Shown here in pieces: positions 1 to 8,429 of a stretch of 64,000 bases of DNA (the first letter of the stretch is position 1; every line of letters starts with the position of its first letter). The notes under the pieces are model-generated. The model saw only the letters and a program-made list of their open reading frames with translations, was not told the DNA's origin and did no database searches. Origin of the DNA: Actinoplanes ianthinogenes (lineage in GTDB: Bacteria > Actinomycetota > Actinomycetes > Mycobacteriales > Micromonosporaceae); NCBI RefSeq assembly GCF_018324205.1, contig NZ_AP023356.1, positions 2,187,501-2,251,500 of the forward strand. Reading direction: 5' to 3'. Position numbers and translations under genes: made by a program.

Positions 1-282
1 CTACCCGTCGTCGCCTTGGTAGGCCATTACCCCACCAACAAGCTGATAGGCCGCGAGTCCATCCCAAACCGAAAAACTTTCCACACCCGGCCATGCGACC
101 AGGAGTCATATCCGGTATTAGCCCCCGTTTCCGAGGGTTATCCCAAAGTCTGGGGCAGGTTACTCACGTGTTACTCACCCGTTCGCCGCTCGAGTACCCC
201 GAAGGGCCTTTCCGCTCGACTTGCATGTGTTAAGCACGCCGCCAGCGTTCGTCCTGAGCCAGGATCAAACTCTCCAACAAAA
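1..282 (-). rRNA. rrs: 16S ribosomal RNA, 5' end (partial)
   Basis: The complement of the conserved start of bacterial 16S rRNA lies at about 249-280, including the reverse complement of GAGTTTGATCCTGGCTCAG. The stretch to position 1 continues with conserved helices such as GGTAGGCC and the ACTCACC region. Only about the first 280 nucleotides are in the window; the rest of the operon lies beyond position 1. The exact 5' end is approximate. The gene is transcribed leftward, like tyrS upstream of it. Confidence 0.97.
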
Positions 283-304
283 TCTGTTGAAAAACATGAA
301 TCCC

Positions 305-323
305 GGCAACAAAAAATGTTGCC
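305..323 (-). other. Hairpin in the 16S leader
   Basis: GGCAAC and GTTGCC form a perfect 6-bp stem around a 7-base A-rich loop, about 25 bases upstream of the mature 16S end. Its place fits an rRNA leader processing element; that role is inference. Confidence 0.5.
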
Positions 324-398
324 AAAGGAATCTCCCACTGACCACCGAAGCGATCAGCCGGGGTATTGCCATAATTGGCACTGGCTTTTCAAGCACCC

Positions 399-422
399 TG
401 TTGAGTTCTCAAAGAACAACCG
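399..422 (-). promoter_or_regulatory. boxA-like rRNA antitermination element
   Basis: On the minus strand the leader reads GTTCTTTGAGAACTCAACAG, the form common in actinobacterial rRNA leaders and close to the boxA core that recruits Nus factors. It lies between the promoter and the 16S start, as expected. Confidence 0.75.
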
Positions 423-475
423 CACACCATCCAGAAAACCGCATTTCGCGGCCCGCCGTCCGGGGCACTCGCTCT

Positions 476-503
476 ACTTTACCCGCCATTCCCAGAACGT
501 CAA
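476..503 (-). promoter_or_regulatory. rRNA operon promoter (-35 TTGACG, -10 TAAAGT)
   Basis: The minus strand has TTGACG (503-498), a 16-base spacer and TAAAGT (481-476). Transcription would start near 469 and give a leader of roughly 185 nucleotides before 16S. It is the best vegetative-sigma match in the gap; further upstream rRNA promoters may exist. Confidence 0.65.
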
Positions 504-821
504 ATCCGCGTTTCGCAACCCGAATTCAACCGACACCGAGAAAACCGCACGACCGTAGACCATGCGATCTTGATGGGTTGTTCCGTCAGGACGGCCGCTC
601 CGAGCCCCACGTTCAGGTCCCGTTCGCTCGCCCGTCTCCCTGGCGGCTCGGACAACATTACTCGCCGCTCCCAGCAACACCAAATCCGGGCCCAGCGACC
701 GTCATCACACCCTCGGGAAAGCACGAAACCTCAGGTCAGCGCCATTTCAGCCGATCATCGGTGGCTCCATAAAAGGAGCAACCCGGGCAGAACGCCACGT
801 GCCAACCCGGGAAAGAAAGAA

Positions 822-848
822 TCCCGGCCCCCGAACGGGGGACCGGGA
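822..848 (-). terminator. Rho-independent terminator of tyrS
   Basis: A stem of about 11 bp (TCCCGGCCCCC with GGGGGACCGGGA, one bulge) closes on a GAAC loop 8 bases after the tyrS stop codon. On the minus strand it is followed by the T-rich run ATTCTTTCTTT. It separates tyrS from the rRNA promoter. Confidence 0.8.
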
Positions 849-856
849 CTCCGGGA

Positions 857-2113
857 TCAGGCCGAGAGCTCCACGCCGGCGAAGGTCCGCTTCCCCCGCC
901 GCAGCACCAGGAACCTCCCGTGCAGCAGCGCGGACACGGGCACGGTCGCCTCCCCGTCGGTGATGCGCTCGTTGTTCAGGTAGGCGCCGCCCTCGCTGAT
1001 CGTGCGACGGGCCTCGTTCGCGCTCGCCACGAGACCCGACTCCTTCAGCAACGCGCCCACGGTCGGCAGCTCACCGCGTACCGAAAGCAGTCCTGCCTCG
1101 GAGAGAGCGGCGCGCAACGTGTCGGCGGACAGCTCGTCCAGCGAACCTCTGCCGAAGAGGGCCTGGCTGGCGGCGATCGCCTGCCGCGCCTCCTCCTCGC
1201 CATGAACCAAAGCGGTCAGTTCCTCGGCGAGCGCACGCTGCGCGAGGCGGGCCTGCGGGCGCTCGGCGGTCGCTTTCTCCAGCTCCTCCAGCTCCTCGCG
1301 GGTCTTGAAGCTGAAGTAGCGCATGTAGCGGCTGACGTCGCGGTCGTCGCTGTTGATCCAGAACTGGTAGAAGGAGTACGGCGTGGTCATGGTGGGGTCG
1401 AGCCAGACGGCGCCGCCCTCGGTCTTGCCGAACTTCGTGCCGTCGGACTTGAGCACCAGCGGAGTGACGAAGGCGTGCACCGGACCGGCGCCGCGGCGGC
1501 GGATGAAGTCGACGCCGGCGGTGATGTTGCCCCACTGGTCGGAGCCACCGAACTGGAGCCGGCACCCGTGGCGCACGTGCAGCTCGTAGAAGTCGTTGGA
1601 CTGCAGCAGCTGGTAGCTGAACTCGGTGAAGCTGATCCCGCTCTCCAGCCGGTTGCGCACCACGTCGCGGGCCAGCATCTTGTTGACCGGGAAGTGCTTG
1701 CCGACGTCACGGAGGAAGTCGACGACCGAGACCGAGCCGGTCCAGTCCAGGTTGTTGACCAGGGTCGCGGCGGTCTCGCCGGAGTACGTGACGAAGGGCG
1801 AGAGCTGCTCGCGGATGCGCCGCACCCAGCCCTCGACGACCTCGGGCGGGTTCAGCGTGCGCTCGGCGGACTCGCGCGGGTCGCCGATCTGCCCGGTCGC
1901 GCCGCCGACCAGCAGCAGCGGCTTGTGCCCGCCCTGCTGCAACCGGCGCGCGGTGCAGACCTGCATGAGGTGACCGACGTGCAGCGAGGCGGCGGTGGGG
2001 TCGAAACCGACATAGAACGTGATCGAGCCGCCGTCGAGTGCCTTGCGCAGCTCGTCGGGGTCGGTCGAGTCCTGGATCAGTCCACGCCACATCAGGTCGT
2101 CTACGAGAGTCAC
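857..2113 (-). CDS. tyrS: Tyrosyl-tRNA synthetase
   Basis: Class I aminoacyl-tRNA synthetase that charges tRNA-Tyr in the cytoplasm. From the GTG at 2113 the protein has 418 residues, normal for bacterial TyrRS. The HIGH signature appears as HVGH (45-48), a conserved SDQWGN sits at 191-196, and the KMSKS signature appears as KFGKT (227-231). The C-terminal 65 residues resemble an S4 RNA-binding domain. The open frame extends upstream to 2833, but that part runs antisense through ppk2 and has no family counterpart. The intergenic gap to ppk2 is only about 60 bp, so no T-box leader fits. It ends just before a terminator ahead of the rRNA promoter. Confidence 0.96.
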   Translation of the reverse strand: MTLVDDLMWRGLIQDSTDPDELRKALDGGSITFYVGFDPTAASLHVGHLMQVCTARRLQQGGHKPLLLVGGATGQIGDPRESAERTLNPPEVVEGWVRRIREQLSPFVTYSGETAATLVNNLDWTGSVSVVDFLRDVGKHFPVNKMLARDVVRNRLESGISFTEFSYQLLQSNDFYELHVRHGCRLQFGGSDQWGNITAGVDFIRRRGAGPVHAFVTPLVLKSDGTKFGKTEGGAVWLDPTMTTPYSFYQFWINSDDRDVSRYMRYFSFKTREELEELEKATAERPQARLAQRALAEELTALVHGEEEARQAIAASQALFGRGSLDELSADTLRAALSEAGLLSVRGELPTVGALLKESGLVASANEARRTISEGGAYLNNERITDGEATVPVSALLHGRFLVLRRGKRTFAGVELSA

Positions 2114-2173
2114 GCACGGATTCTCCCGCACCGCCGAATGCGCGGCACACCGGGTTTCGGGGATGCTGATCCG

Positions 2174-2926
2174 ATGGGTCACCTGGGTAGCGCGAAACCA
2201 CCGCATGAGATCAGCAAGAAGAAGGCCGCGGCTCGTCTGGCCGAGGCGCAGGAGCGGCTGCTGCGACTGCGGCTGATCCTGGGCGGCCAGATCAAGGGGC
2301 AGGTCGGGGAGAAGGAACTCGGGCCTCCGCTCTGCGTGCTGTTCGAGGGCTGGGACGCCTCCGGCAAGGGCGGGGCGATCAAGCGCCTGGTCGCGCCGCT
2401 GGATCCGCGGCACGTGCGGGTGGCGCAGTTCGCCGCGCCGACCTACGACGAGAAGCGGCACCACTTCCTGCAGCGGTTCTGGACCGTGCTGCCCGGGTTC
2501 GGCGGGATGGCTGTGCTGGACCGGTCCTGGTACGGGCGGGTCCTGGTCGAGCGGGTGGAGGGGTTCGCCACGGACGAGCAGTGGAAACGGGCGTACGACG
2601 AGATCAACGAGTTCGAGCGGACGCTGACCGCCGAGGGCATGATCCTGATCAAGTTCTGGATGCACGTGTCCGACGAGGAGCAGCTGCGGCGGTTCGAGGA
2701 CCGGGCGAACGATCCGTTGCGGGCGTGGAAGCTGACCGATGAGGACTGGCGCAACCGGGAGAAGCGGCAGGCGTACGCCGAGGCGATCGAGGAGATGGTG
2801 ACGCGTACCGATCAGCCGAAGGCGCGCTGGCACGTGATCCCGGGGGACGACAAGGGGTACGCGCGCTTCGCGGTGGTGGAGGAGGTCTGCCGGGTGGTGG
2901 AGAAGCGCCTCGCGTCGTTGGCCTGA
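2174..2926 (+). CDS. ppk2: Polyphosphate kinase 2 family protein
   Basis: PPK2 enzymes move phosphate between polyphosphate and nucleotides, commonly making NTP or NDP from polyphosphate. The 250-residue protein has a charged N-terminal helix, a Walker A loop GWDASGKG (59-66), the family motif DRSWYGR (116-122) and a lid region RFEDRANDPLR. This matches a single-domain PPK2. Substrate class (AMP, ADP or GDP) cannot be read safely. I chose the ATG at 2174; an ATG at 2138 in the same frame would add 12 residues. It is divergent from tyrS and alone in its transcription unit. Confidence 0.9.
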   Translation: MGHLGSAKPPHEISKKKAAARLAEAQERLLRLRLILGGQIKGQVGEKELGPPLCVLFEGWDASGKGGAIKRLVAPLDPRHVRVAQFAAPTYDEKRHHFLQRFWTVLPGFGGMAVLDRSWYGRVLVERVEGFATDEQWKRAYDEINEFERTLTAEGMILIKFWMHVSDEEQLRRFEDRANDPLRAWKLTDEDWRNREKRQAYAEAIEEMVTRTDQPKARWHVIPGDDKGYARFAVVEEVCRVVEKRLASLA

Positions 2927-2957
2927 TTCGCACCCTTATGCCCGATATTGTGGTCGC

Positions 2958-3422
2958 ATGCGTAAGTTGGTACTGAGTCTCACCGCCGTACTGGCCGGTG
3001 TCGCGGGAACGGCGGGGGCGGCGCTGGCCACCGAGCCGGCGCCGCAGACCGCCGCCGCCCCCGTCGCCAAACCCGTCACGAAGAGGGCGGTCGCGGTCGT
3101 CGTCGTCCGCACCGGGGGCAGGCACGGCGGCCAGTCGGTGTACACCCAGGTCGGCGCCTCCTCCCGGGACGAGGCGGAGGTGCTGCGGCTGGCCTCCAGC
3201 CCGGCGTTCCAGTCGTTGCGGCCTCGCTACGCGCCGGCGGGCACCACCAAGAACCGGTACACGTACCGGATCGAGGCGGGCTACCGGGACGACACCAAGA
3301 AGCGGGTCATCGTGGTGGAGGGCACGCCGGGGACGCCGAAGGTGGCGCTCGAGGTCATCCGCCTCATGACCGACGAGTCTGATTTATCAGCCGATTTCCC
3401 CCCGGGGTTCCCCTTCAACTGA
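2958..3422 (+). CDS. Small secreted protein of unknown function
   Basis: The 154-residue product starts with a clear Sec signal peptide (Lys/Arg at 2-3, hydrophobic core to about 22, AxA site near ALA). An Ala/Pro/Val-rich stretch follows, then a mature part rich in basic residues and tyrosines. No family is recognised. The gene lies between ppk2 and the convergent ptsI, whose stop codon lies inside its last 8 bases. Third-position GC supports coding. Confidence 0.65.
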   Translation: MRKLVLSLTAVLAGVAGTAGAALATEPAPQTAAAPVAKPVTKRAVAVVVVRTGGRHGGQSVYTQVGASSRDEAEVLRLASSPAFQSLRPRYAPAGTTKNRYTYRIEAGYRDDTKKRVIVVEGTPGTPKVALEVIRLMTDESDLSADFPPGFPFN

Positions 3423-5037
3423 CCACCTTGCGAGCCGTGGCCGCGTCCGGCGCGGCCACGGCGAGCTCCGCGAGGCGGCGACATTCGGCGTACGAATACC
3501 GCGCCAGCGACGCCCGCACCCCGGACAGCGCCCGAGGCGACATGGACAGGCTGCTCACCCCCAGCCCGGCCAGCACCGGCGCCAGCGCCGCGTCCGCCGC
3601 CGCCTCCCCGCACACCCCGATCGGCTTGCCGGCCGCGCGCCCGGCCTCCCCGCAGATCCCGACCAGCTGAAGCAGCGCCGGCTGCCAGTAGTCGAGCAGT
3701 TCCGCCAGGTCGCCGCACATCCGGTCGGCCGCGAACGTGTACTGGCTCAGGTCGTTCGTCCCGATGCTCAGGAAGTCGACCACCCGCAGCAGGTCGGCCG
3801 CCCGCAGCGCCGCGGCCGGCACTTCGATCATCACGCCGGCCCGGGGCAGCCCGGCCTCGTGCACCGCGGCCGCGAACTCGGTCGCCTCGGCGAGCGTCGA
3901 CACCATCGGCGCCATCACCCAGACGTCCGCGCCGGTGTCCCCGGCCGCCGCGGCGATCGCCGCGAGCTGGGTGGTGAGCACCTGTGGGCGCTGCCGTGCC
4001 ACGCGGAGTCCGCGCACGCCGAGGGCCGGATTGGGCTCGCCCTCCTGATGCAGGAAGGGCAGCGGCTTGTCGGCGCCCGCGTCCAGCGTGCGGATCACCA
4101 CGCGGCGGCCGGCCATCGCCCGGAAGACCTCCCGGTACGCGGTGATCTGCTCGTCCCGGGAGGGCTCGGAGGTGCGGTCGAGGAAGAGCAGTTCGGTGCG
4201 GAACAGGCCGATGCCCTCGGCGTGCGCCTGGTCGGCGGCCGGCACGTTCTTGGCGGAGCCGACGTTGGCGAGCAGTTTCACCGCGTGCCCGTCGGAGGTG
4301 CGCCCCGGTCCGGATATTTCGGTCATGACGCGATTTTCCGCCCGACGCACGGAAAATTCGGTGCCGACCTCAACCTGCCCCGACGCTCCGTCCACCTGCA
4401 CCAGGCTGCCCTCCGGGATGCCGAGCACCCCGCGGCAGGCGACCACCGCCGGCAACCCCAGAGCCCGGGCCAGGATCGCGGTGTGACTCGTCGGCCCCCC
4501 GACCTCCGTCACCAGCGCCAGCACCTGCGCCGGGTCGAGATCGGCGGTGTCCGCCGGCGCCAGATCCCGAGCCGCCAGCACGAACGGATGCCCCGGCTGC
4601 GGCACCCCCGGCATCGGCAGCCCCAGCAGCACCGCCACCGCCCGGTCCCGCAGATCGTCCAGATCCGCGACCCGCTCCGCCAGATACCCACCCGCCTCGG
4701 CGAACATCTCCCGGAAGGTGCCGAACGCCGCGTCGATCGCGTGCGGCGCGTCGCTGCCCTCCTCGACGTTCTCCCGGACCGCCTCGCGCAGCTCCTCGTC
4801 CCCGGCCATCATCGCCTCGGCCCGCAGCACCTCGGCCACGGTCGCCTCGGACGCCCGGTCCGCTCGCCGCTCCAGGTCCGCGACGACCTCGGCCAGGGCC
4901 GCGTACGCCCGCTCCACCTCCGCCCCGGCATCGGTCACCGGCACCGGAGCGGGCAGCGCCGGCGCCGCCGCGATCCGCAGCAGCGGACCGGCGGCGACAC
5001 CCGCGGACACCCCGATACCGGAGAGGCTCTCAGGCAT
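3415..5037 (-). CDS. ptsI: PTS enzyme I, phosphoenolpyruvate-protein phosphotransferase
   Basis: Enzyme I takes phosphate from phosphoenolpyruvate and passes it to HPr, the first step of the phosphotransferase system. The 540-residue protein has the phospho-histidine motif GGPTSHTAILARA with His185, an N-terminal helical HPr-binding region, and a C-terminal PEP-binding barrel ending in motifs GTNDLSQY and GICGEA. It is slightly shorter than typical EI (about 570). It is the last gene of the PTS operon; its ATG overlaps the end of ptsH by 8 bases, suggesting coupled translation. It converges with the small secreted gene and overlaps its end by 8 bases. Confidence 0.95.
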   Translation of the reverse strand: MPESLSGIGVSAGVAAGPLLRIAAAPALPAPVPVTDAGAEVERAYAALAEVVADLERRADRASEATVAEVLRAEAMMAGDEELREAVRENVEEGSDAPHAIDAAFGTFREMFAEAGGYLAERVADLDDLRDRAVAVLLGLPMPGVPQPGHPFVLAARDLAPADTADLDPAQVLALVTEVGGPTSHTAILARALGLPAVVACRGVLGIPEGSLVQVDGASGQVEVGTEFSVRRAENRVMTEISGPGRTSDGHAVKLLANVGSAKNVPAADQAHAEGIGLFRTELLFLDRTSEPSRDEQITAYREVFRAMAGRRVVIRTLDAGADKPLPFLHQEGEPNPALGVRGLRVARQRPQVLTTQLAAIAAAAGDTGADVWVMAPMVSTLAEATEFAAAVHEAGLPRAGVMIEVPAAALRAADLLRVVDFLSIGTNDLSQYTFAADRMCGDLAELLDYWQPALLQLVGICGEAGRAAGKPIGVCGEAAADAALAPVLAGLGVSSLSMSPRALSGVRASLARYSYAECRRLAELAVAAPDAATARKVVS

Positions 5038-5305
5038 CGTCGGCGTCCAGGTCCCGGGCGAGCAGCGCGGCCAGGTCGTTCAACGCCTGTTCCGCGCCGT
5101 CGCCGTCGGCTGCCAGGGTCACCTCGGTGCCCTGCTTGGCGCCGAGCGCGAGCACCGACAGCATGCTCTTGGCCGGCACCGGCTTCTTCCCGGCGACCTG
5201 GATGGTGACCTTCACCGGGGCCTTCGCGGCCGCCTCCACGAAGATCTTGGCGGGACGGGCGTGCAACCCGCTCGCGGAGCCGACGGCGACCGTACGCGTG
5301 GACAT
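5030..5305 (-). CDS. ptsH: PTS phosphocarrier protein HPr
   Basis: HPr shuttles phosphate from enzyme I to EIIA. The 91-residue protein carries the active-site motif GLHARPA with His15. A serine sits at 47, close to the usual regulatory Ser46 position, but whether HPr kinase acts on it is unknown here. It starts 9 bases after the dehydrogenase stop and overlaps ptsI, so both general PTS proteins are co-transcribed with a sugar-specific EII. Confidence 0.95.
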   Translation of the reverse strand: MSTRTVAVGSASGLHARPAKIFVEAAAKAPVKVTIQVAGKKPVPAKSMLSVLALGAKQGTEVTLAADGDGAEQALNDLAALLARDLDADDA

Positions 5306-5314
5306 GAGACCCCC

Positions 5315-6355
5315 TCAGGGTTCGATGGTGACCTTGATGGCCTCGCCGCGCTCGACGATGCCGAACGCCTCGATCGCCTGGTCAAGGGGAAGCCGGTGGG
5401 TGATCAGGTCGGCGACCGGGACCGCGCCGGTGGCGACCAGGTCGAGCGCCTGCCTGTTGTGCGCCGGGCTGGAGCCGTTGGCGCCGATGATCATCAGCTC
5501 GCGGTAGTGCACGAGGTTCGAGTCGCAGGTGATGGTCGGCTTGTCCTTGGGCAGCCCGCCGAAGAAGCTGATCCGTCCCTGCCGGGCCGCCATCTGGAGG
5601 GCCTGCTCCTGCGCCTTGCCGGAGGCCGCCGCCGTGATGATCACGTCGGCGCCGCGCCCGCCGGTGAGTTCCCGGACCGCCTCGATCGCGTCGACCTCGG
5701 CCGCGCAGATCGCCGCGTCCGGCTTGACCAGGTCGGCGGCCATCTCCAGGCGCTGCCGGCTCAGTTCGACCAGGAAGACCCGGGCGGCGCCGCGGGCCCG
5801 GGCCAGCCGGACGTGCAGGCAGCCGATCGGACCGGAACCGATCACGACCACGTCGTCGCCGTCACCGACCCGGGCCAGGTTCTGCGCGTTGAGCGCGCAG
5901 GCCAGCGGCTCGGCCACCGAGGCCTCGGCGAACGAGACGTTCGCCGGGATGCGGTTCAGGCCGTCGACCTTGAGGACCTCTTTCGGTACGACCATGTACT
6001 GCGCGAAGCCGCCCTCGAAGTGGTAGCCCATCGACACCTGGTTGGGGCAGATGGTCATCCGGCCGCGTACGCACTCGTCGCACTCCCCGCAGGGGATCGC
6101 CGCGATCACCTGCACCCGGTCGCCGGCGGCCCAGCCCTCGACGCCGTCGCCGACCGCGACGATCTCGCCGGCGATCTCGTGGCCCATCACCCGCGGCGGG
6201 TGGATGTGGTGGTGCCCGAACTTGGAGATCTTCACGTCGGTGCCGCAGGTGGAGCAGTTCCGGACCCGGATCTTCACCTCGCCCGGTCCGGCCTCGGGCT
6301 CCGGCGCGTCCTCGAAGCGGACGTCGCCGGGAGCGTGGAATCGCACGACCTTCAC
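5315..6355 (-). CDS. Zinc-dependent MDR polyol(-phosphate) dehydrogenase
   Basis: Medium-chain alcohol dehydrogenase of the sorbitol/galactitol-phosphate dehydrogenase type, 346 residues. Catalytic zinc ligands are visible as Cys37 and His59-Glu60. The four structural zinc cysteines are Cys89, 92, 95 and 103. The Rossmann nucleotide loop is GSGPIG (173-178). It overlaps EIIA by 4 bases inside the PTS operon, so it most likely oxidises the phosphorylated polyol delivered by that EII. Classic bacterial mannitol-1-phosphate dehydrogenase (MtlD) belongs to a different, zinc-free family, so this is a non-orthologous enzyme for the job. The product, fructose 6-phosphate or fructose 1-phosphate, depends on which carbon is oxidised. 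Confidence 0.88.
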   Translation of the reverse strand: MKVVRFHAPGDVRFEDAPEPEAGPGEVKIRVRNCSTCGTDVKISKFGHHHIHPPRVMGHEIAGEIVAVGDGVEGWAAGDRVQVIAAIPCGECDECVRGRMTICPNQVSMGYHFEGGFAQYMVVPKEVLKVDGLNRIPANVSFAEASVAEPLACALNAQNLARVGDGDDVVVIGSGPIGCLHVRLARARGAARVFLVELSRQRLEMAADLVKPDAAICAAEVDAIEAVRELTGGRGADVIITAAASGKAQEQALQMAARQGRISFFGGLPKDKPTITCDSNLVHYRELMIIGANGSSPAHNRQALDLVATGAVPVADLITHRLPLDQAIEAFGIVERGEAIKVTIEP

Positions 6356-6795
6356 TCGGACTCCTCCTTGATCGACCCGAGCAACCGGATCACCGTTGAT
6401 GGGTCAGTGGCCTCGCGCAGCTCGCGGGCCTGGTCCTCGTCGAGCAGGATCTCGGCGAGGGCGGCGAGCAGCTCGACGTGCCCGTCCCCCTTGGCGGCGA
6501 TGCCGACGCACAGGGTCACCGGCTCGCCGTCCCAGTCCACGGTGTCCGGGAAGCGCAGCACCGACAACGCGTCCCGGTTGACCAGGTCCTTGCCGCCGAG
6601 GGTGCCGTGCGGGATGGCGACGCCCTCACCGACATACGTGGAGATCGACCGCTCGCGGGCGAGCATGGTGTCGACGTAGCCGGGTTCCACCGCGCCGATC
6701 TCCACCAGTGCCTGTCCGGTGCGGCGGATCGCGTCGTCGCGGTCCGCCGCCGTCTCGGCCAGTCGGATGGCCCGCCGGTCCAGCAGCTCAGACAT
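6352..6795 (-). CDS. PTS EIIA, mannitol/fructose type
   Basis: A 147-residue stand-alone EIIA domain of the mannitol/fructose class. The phosphorylated histidine is His63 in GVAIPHGT. It takes phosphate from HPr and hands it to EIIB. It overlaps EIIB upstream by 8 bases and the dehydrogenase downstream by 4, so this part of the operon is translationally coupled. In many bacteria this domain is fused to EIICB; here all three domains are separate proteins. Confidence 0.92.
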   Translation of the reverse strand: MSELLDRRAIRLAETAADRDDAIRRTGQALVEIGAVEPGYVDTMLARERSISTYVGEGVAIPHGTLGGKDLVNRDALSVLRFPDTVDWDGEPVTLCVGIAAKGDGHVELLAALAEILLDEDQARELREATDPSTVIRLLGSIKEESE

Positions 6796-7096
6796 TGAGG
6801 TCGGTGCCCTGCTGGATGGCCTTGACCACCTTGGTGACCGCCGGGTCGCCCAGGAAGATGGTGAACGGCACGATCGGCTTGCCGGGGGCCACCGAGCGGG
6901 CCCGGGCGGCCAGGCCGCTGTGACAGACCACCAGGTCGGCGTCGGCCGGGATGGAGTTCACCGGGGTGTGCTCCACGGTGACGCCGGTCTTGCCGAGCTG
7001 CTTCTTCAGCGTGCTCGCGAGCATGACGCTGCTGCCCATGCCGGCGTCGCAGGCGACGACCAGCTTGTGGATGTCCTTGCCGTTGATGGTGGCCAT
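6788..7096 (-). CDS. PTS EIIB, mannitol type
   Basis: A 102-residue EIIB protein with phosphocysteine motif VVACDAGMGSS (Cys16), typical of mannitol EIIB. It moves phosphate from EIIA to the substrate bound in EIIC. It begins 12 bases after the EIIC stop codon. Confidence 0.92.
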   Translation of the reverse strand: MATINGKDIHKLVVACDAGMGSSVMLASTLKKQLGKTGVTVEHTPVNSIPADADLVVCHSGLAARARSVAPGKPIVPFTIFLGDPAVTKVVKAIQQGTDLNV

Positions 7097-7108
7097 GACG
7101 GGCTCTCC

Positions 7109-8272
7109 TTACGCGGTTTCTTTGGCGGGGGCGGCGGCCGGGTGCTGGGTGCCCGCGGTCTCGGCGGCCAGGATGGCCTCGTCGGCGACGGCCTCCTCGG
7201 CGACCTCCTCCGGCTCCTGGTCGGACTTGAGCTTGCCGAATCCGAGCAGGGCGGCGGCGACCCCGAAGGTGACCGCGGCCGAGATGATCACGCCGAGGAT
7301 CATGCCGACGTATCCGTCCTTCGCGGTCACCGCGAAGTAGGCGAAGATGCTGCCCGGCGCGGGGGTGGCGACGGTGCCGGTCCCGGTGATCATGAAGGTG
7401 GCCACACCGGACATGCCGCCGGCGATCATCGCGAGGATCAGGCGGGGCTTCATCAGCACGTACGGGAAGTAGATCTCGTGGATGCCGCCGAGGAACTGGA
7501 TGATCATCGCGGCCGGGACGGTCGGGCGCAGTGCTCGCGGGCCGAAGAACAGGAACGCGGTGAGCAGGCCGAGGCCGGGGCCGGGGTTCGACTCGATCAT
7601 GAACAGGATCGACTTGCCGTGCTCCTGCACCTGCTGCACGCCGAGCGGGCCGAACACGCCGTGGTTGATCGCGTTGTTCAGGAACAGCACCTTGGCCGGC
7701 TCGACCAGGATCGAGGCGAGCGGCATGAGGCTGTGGTCGAGCAGCCAGTCGACGGCGTTGCCGGCCGCCTTGGTCAGCGCGCTGACCACCGGGCCGATGG
7801 TGAGCTTGCCGAGGATGGCGAAGCCCGCGCCGATGATGCCGGCCGAGAAGTTGTCGATCAGCATCTCGAAGCCCGGCTTGACCTTGCCGTCGATCGCGTT
7901 GTCGAACATCTTCAGGACCCACGCGGTGAGCGGGGCGATGATCATCGCGCCGAGGAACATCGGCACTTCCGCGCCGACCACCACGCCGAAGGTGGCGATC
8001 GCGCCGACCACGGCGCCACGCTGGCCGTGCACGATCCGGCCGCCGGTGTAACCGATCAGCACCGGCAGCAGGTACTTGATCATCGGGTCGACGAGCTGGG
8101 CGAGGTTCTCGTTCGGTATCCAGCCGACCGGGATGAACATCGCCGTTATCAGGCCCCAGGCGATCAGCGCGCCGATGTTGGGCATCACCATGCCGGCCAG
8201 GTAGCCACCGAGCTTCTGCACCCGGGCACGGAAGCTGGTCCCGGTGACCTCGGGGGTGTATGTAGAGGCCAT
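7109..8272 (-). CDS. mtlA: PTS EIIC, mannitol-type permease
   Basis: Integral membrane EIIC of about 387 residues. The strongest family mark is GGIHEIYFPYVLMKPRL, close to the corresponding segment of E. coli MtlA; NNAINHGVFGPLG is another MtlA-like loop. Roughly eight to ten hydrophobic segments are seen, followed by an acidic Ala/Glu-rich tail without an EIIB domain. I prefer the ATG at 8272, which has GGAG 8 bases upstream, over the ATG at 8284, which would overlap that ribosome site. A 157-base gap separates it from fruK, so it may have its own promoter. Mannitol is the best substrate guess; a related hexitol or fructose is not excluded. Confidence 0.9.
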   Translation of the reverse strand: MASTYTPEVTGTSFRARVQKLGGYLAGMVMPNIGALIAWGLITAMFIPVGWIPNENLAQLVDPMIKYLLPVLIGYTGGRIVHGQRGAVVGAIATFGVVVGAEVPMFLGAMIIAPLTAWVLKMFDNAIDGKVKPGFEMLIDNFSAGIIGAGFAILGKLTIGPVVSALTKAAGNAVDWLLDHSLMPLASILVEPAKVLFLNNAINHGVFGPLGVQQVQEHGKSILFMIESNPGPGLGLLTAFLFFGPRALRPTVPAAMIIQFLGGIHEIYFPYVLMKPRLILAMIAGGMSGVATFMITGTGTVATPAPGSIFAYFAVTAKDGYVGMILGVIISAAVTFGVAAALLGFGKLKSDQEPEEVAEEAVADEAILAAETAGTQHPAAAPAKETA

Positions 8273-8429
8273 TGAGATCTCCATTCGATTACTGGGGCCG
8301 TGACGCGCCCCCGCAGTGAAAAGCCAGGTTCATACCGCTTAGTAGGGATAAATCCGGATCGCTCCGGGTAGCCGTCGTCCGCGACCTCACGGCCGCTTCC
8401 GCTTGCGCTCGCCGCTTTCCGGTACGCCC
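8273..8429 (-). promoter_or_regulatory. Gap between fruK and EIIC, possible internal promoter
   Basis: This 157-base gap is the only sizeable break in the PTS operon and carries no gene. AT-rich GGATTTATCCCTACTAAG lies on the minus strand, but I found no convincing -35/-10 pair or CAAA-type repeat like that upstream of fruR. Confidence 0.35.

Larger units (their letters stand above)
283..856. other. rRNA leader and promoter region without protein genes
   Basis: This 574-base gap between rrs and tyrS is more AT-rich than its surroundings. It holds the minus-strand rRNA promoter, a boxA-like antitermination element, a short hairpin near the mature 16S end and the tyrS terminator, each listed separately. 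Short open frames on both strands have no coding character and overlap these RNA elements. Confidence 0.85.

Noticed and set aside
2114..2173. T-box riboswitch upstream of tyrS
   Set aside because: The divergent gap is only about 60 bp, too short for a T-box leader, and no T-box sequence is visible.
2114..2833. N-terminal extension of the tyrS open frame
   Set aside because: It runs antisense through ppk2, has no TyrRS counterpart, and the GTG at 2113 gives the family's normal start.
6719..8275. Long plus-strand open frame opposite the PTS genes
   Set aside because: It mirrors high third-position GC of the true genes on the other strand and has low-complexity His/Asp/Gly-rich translation.
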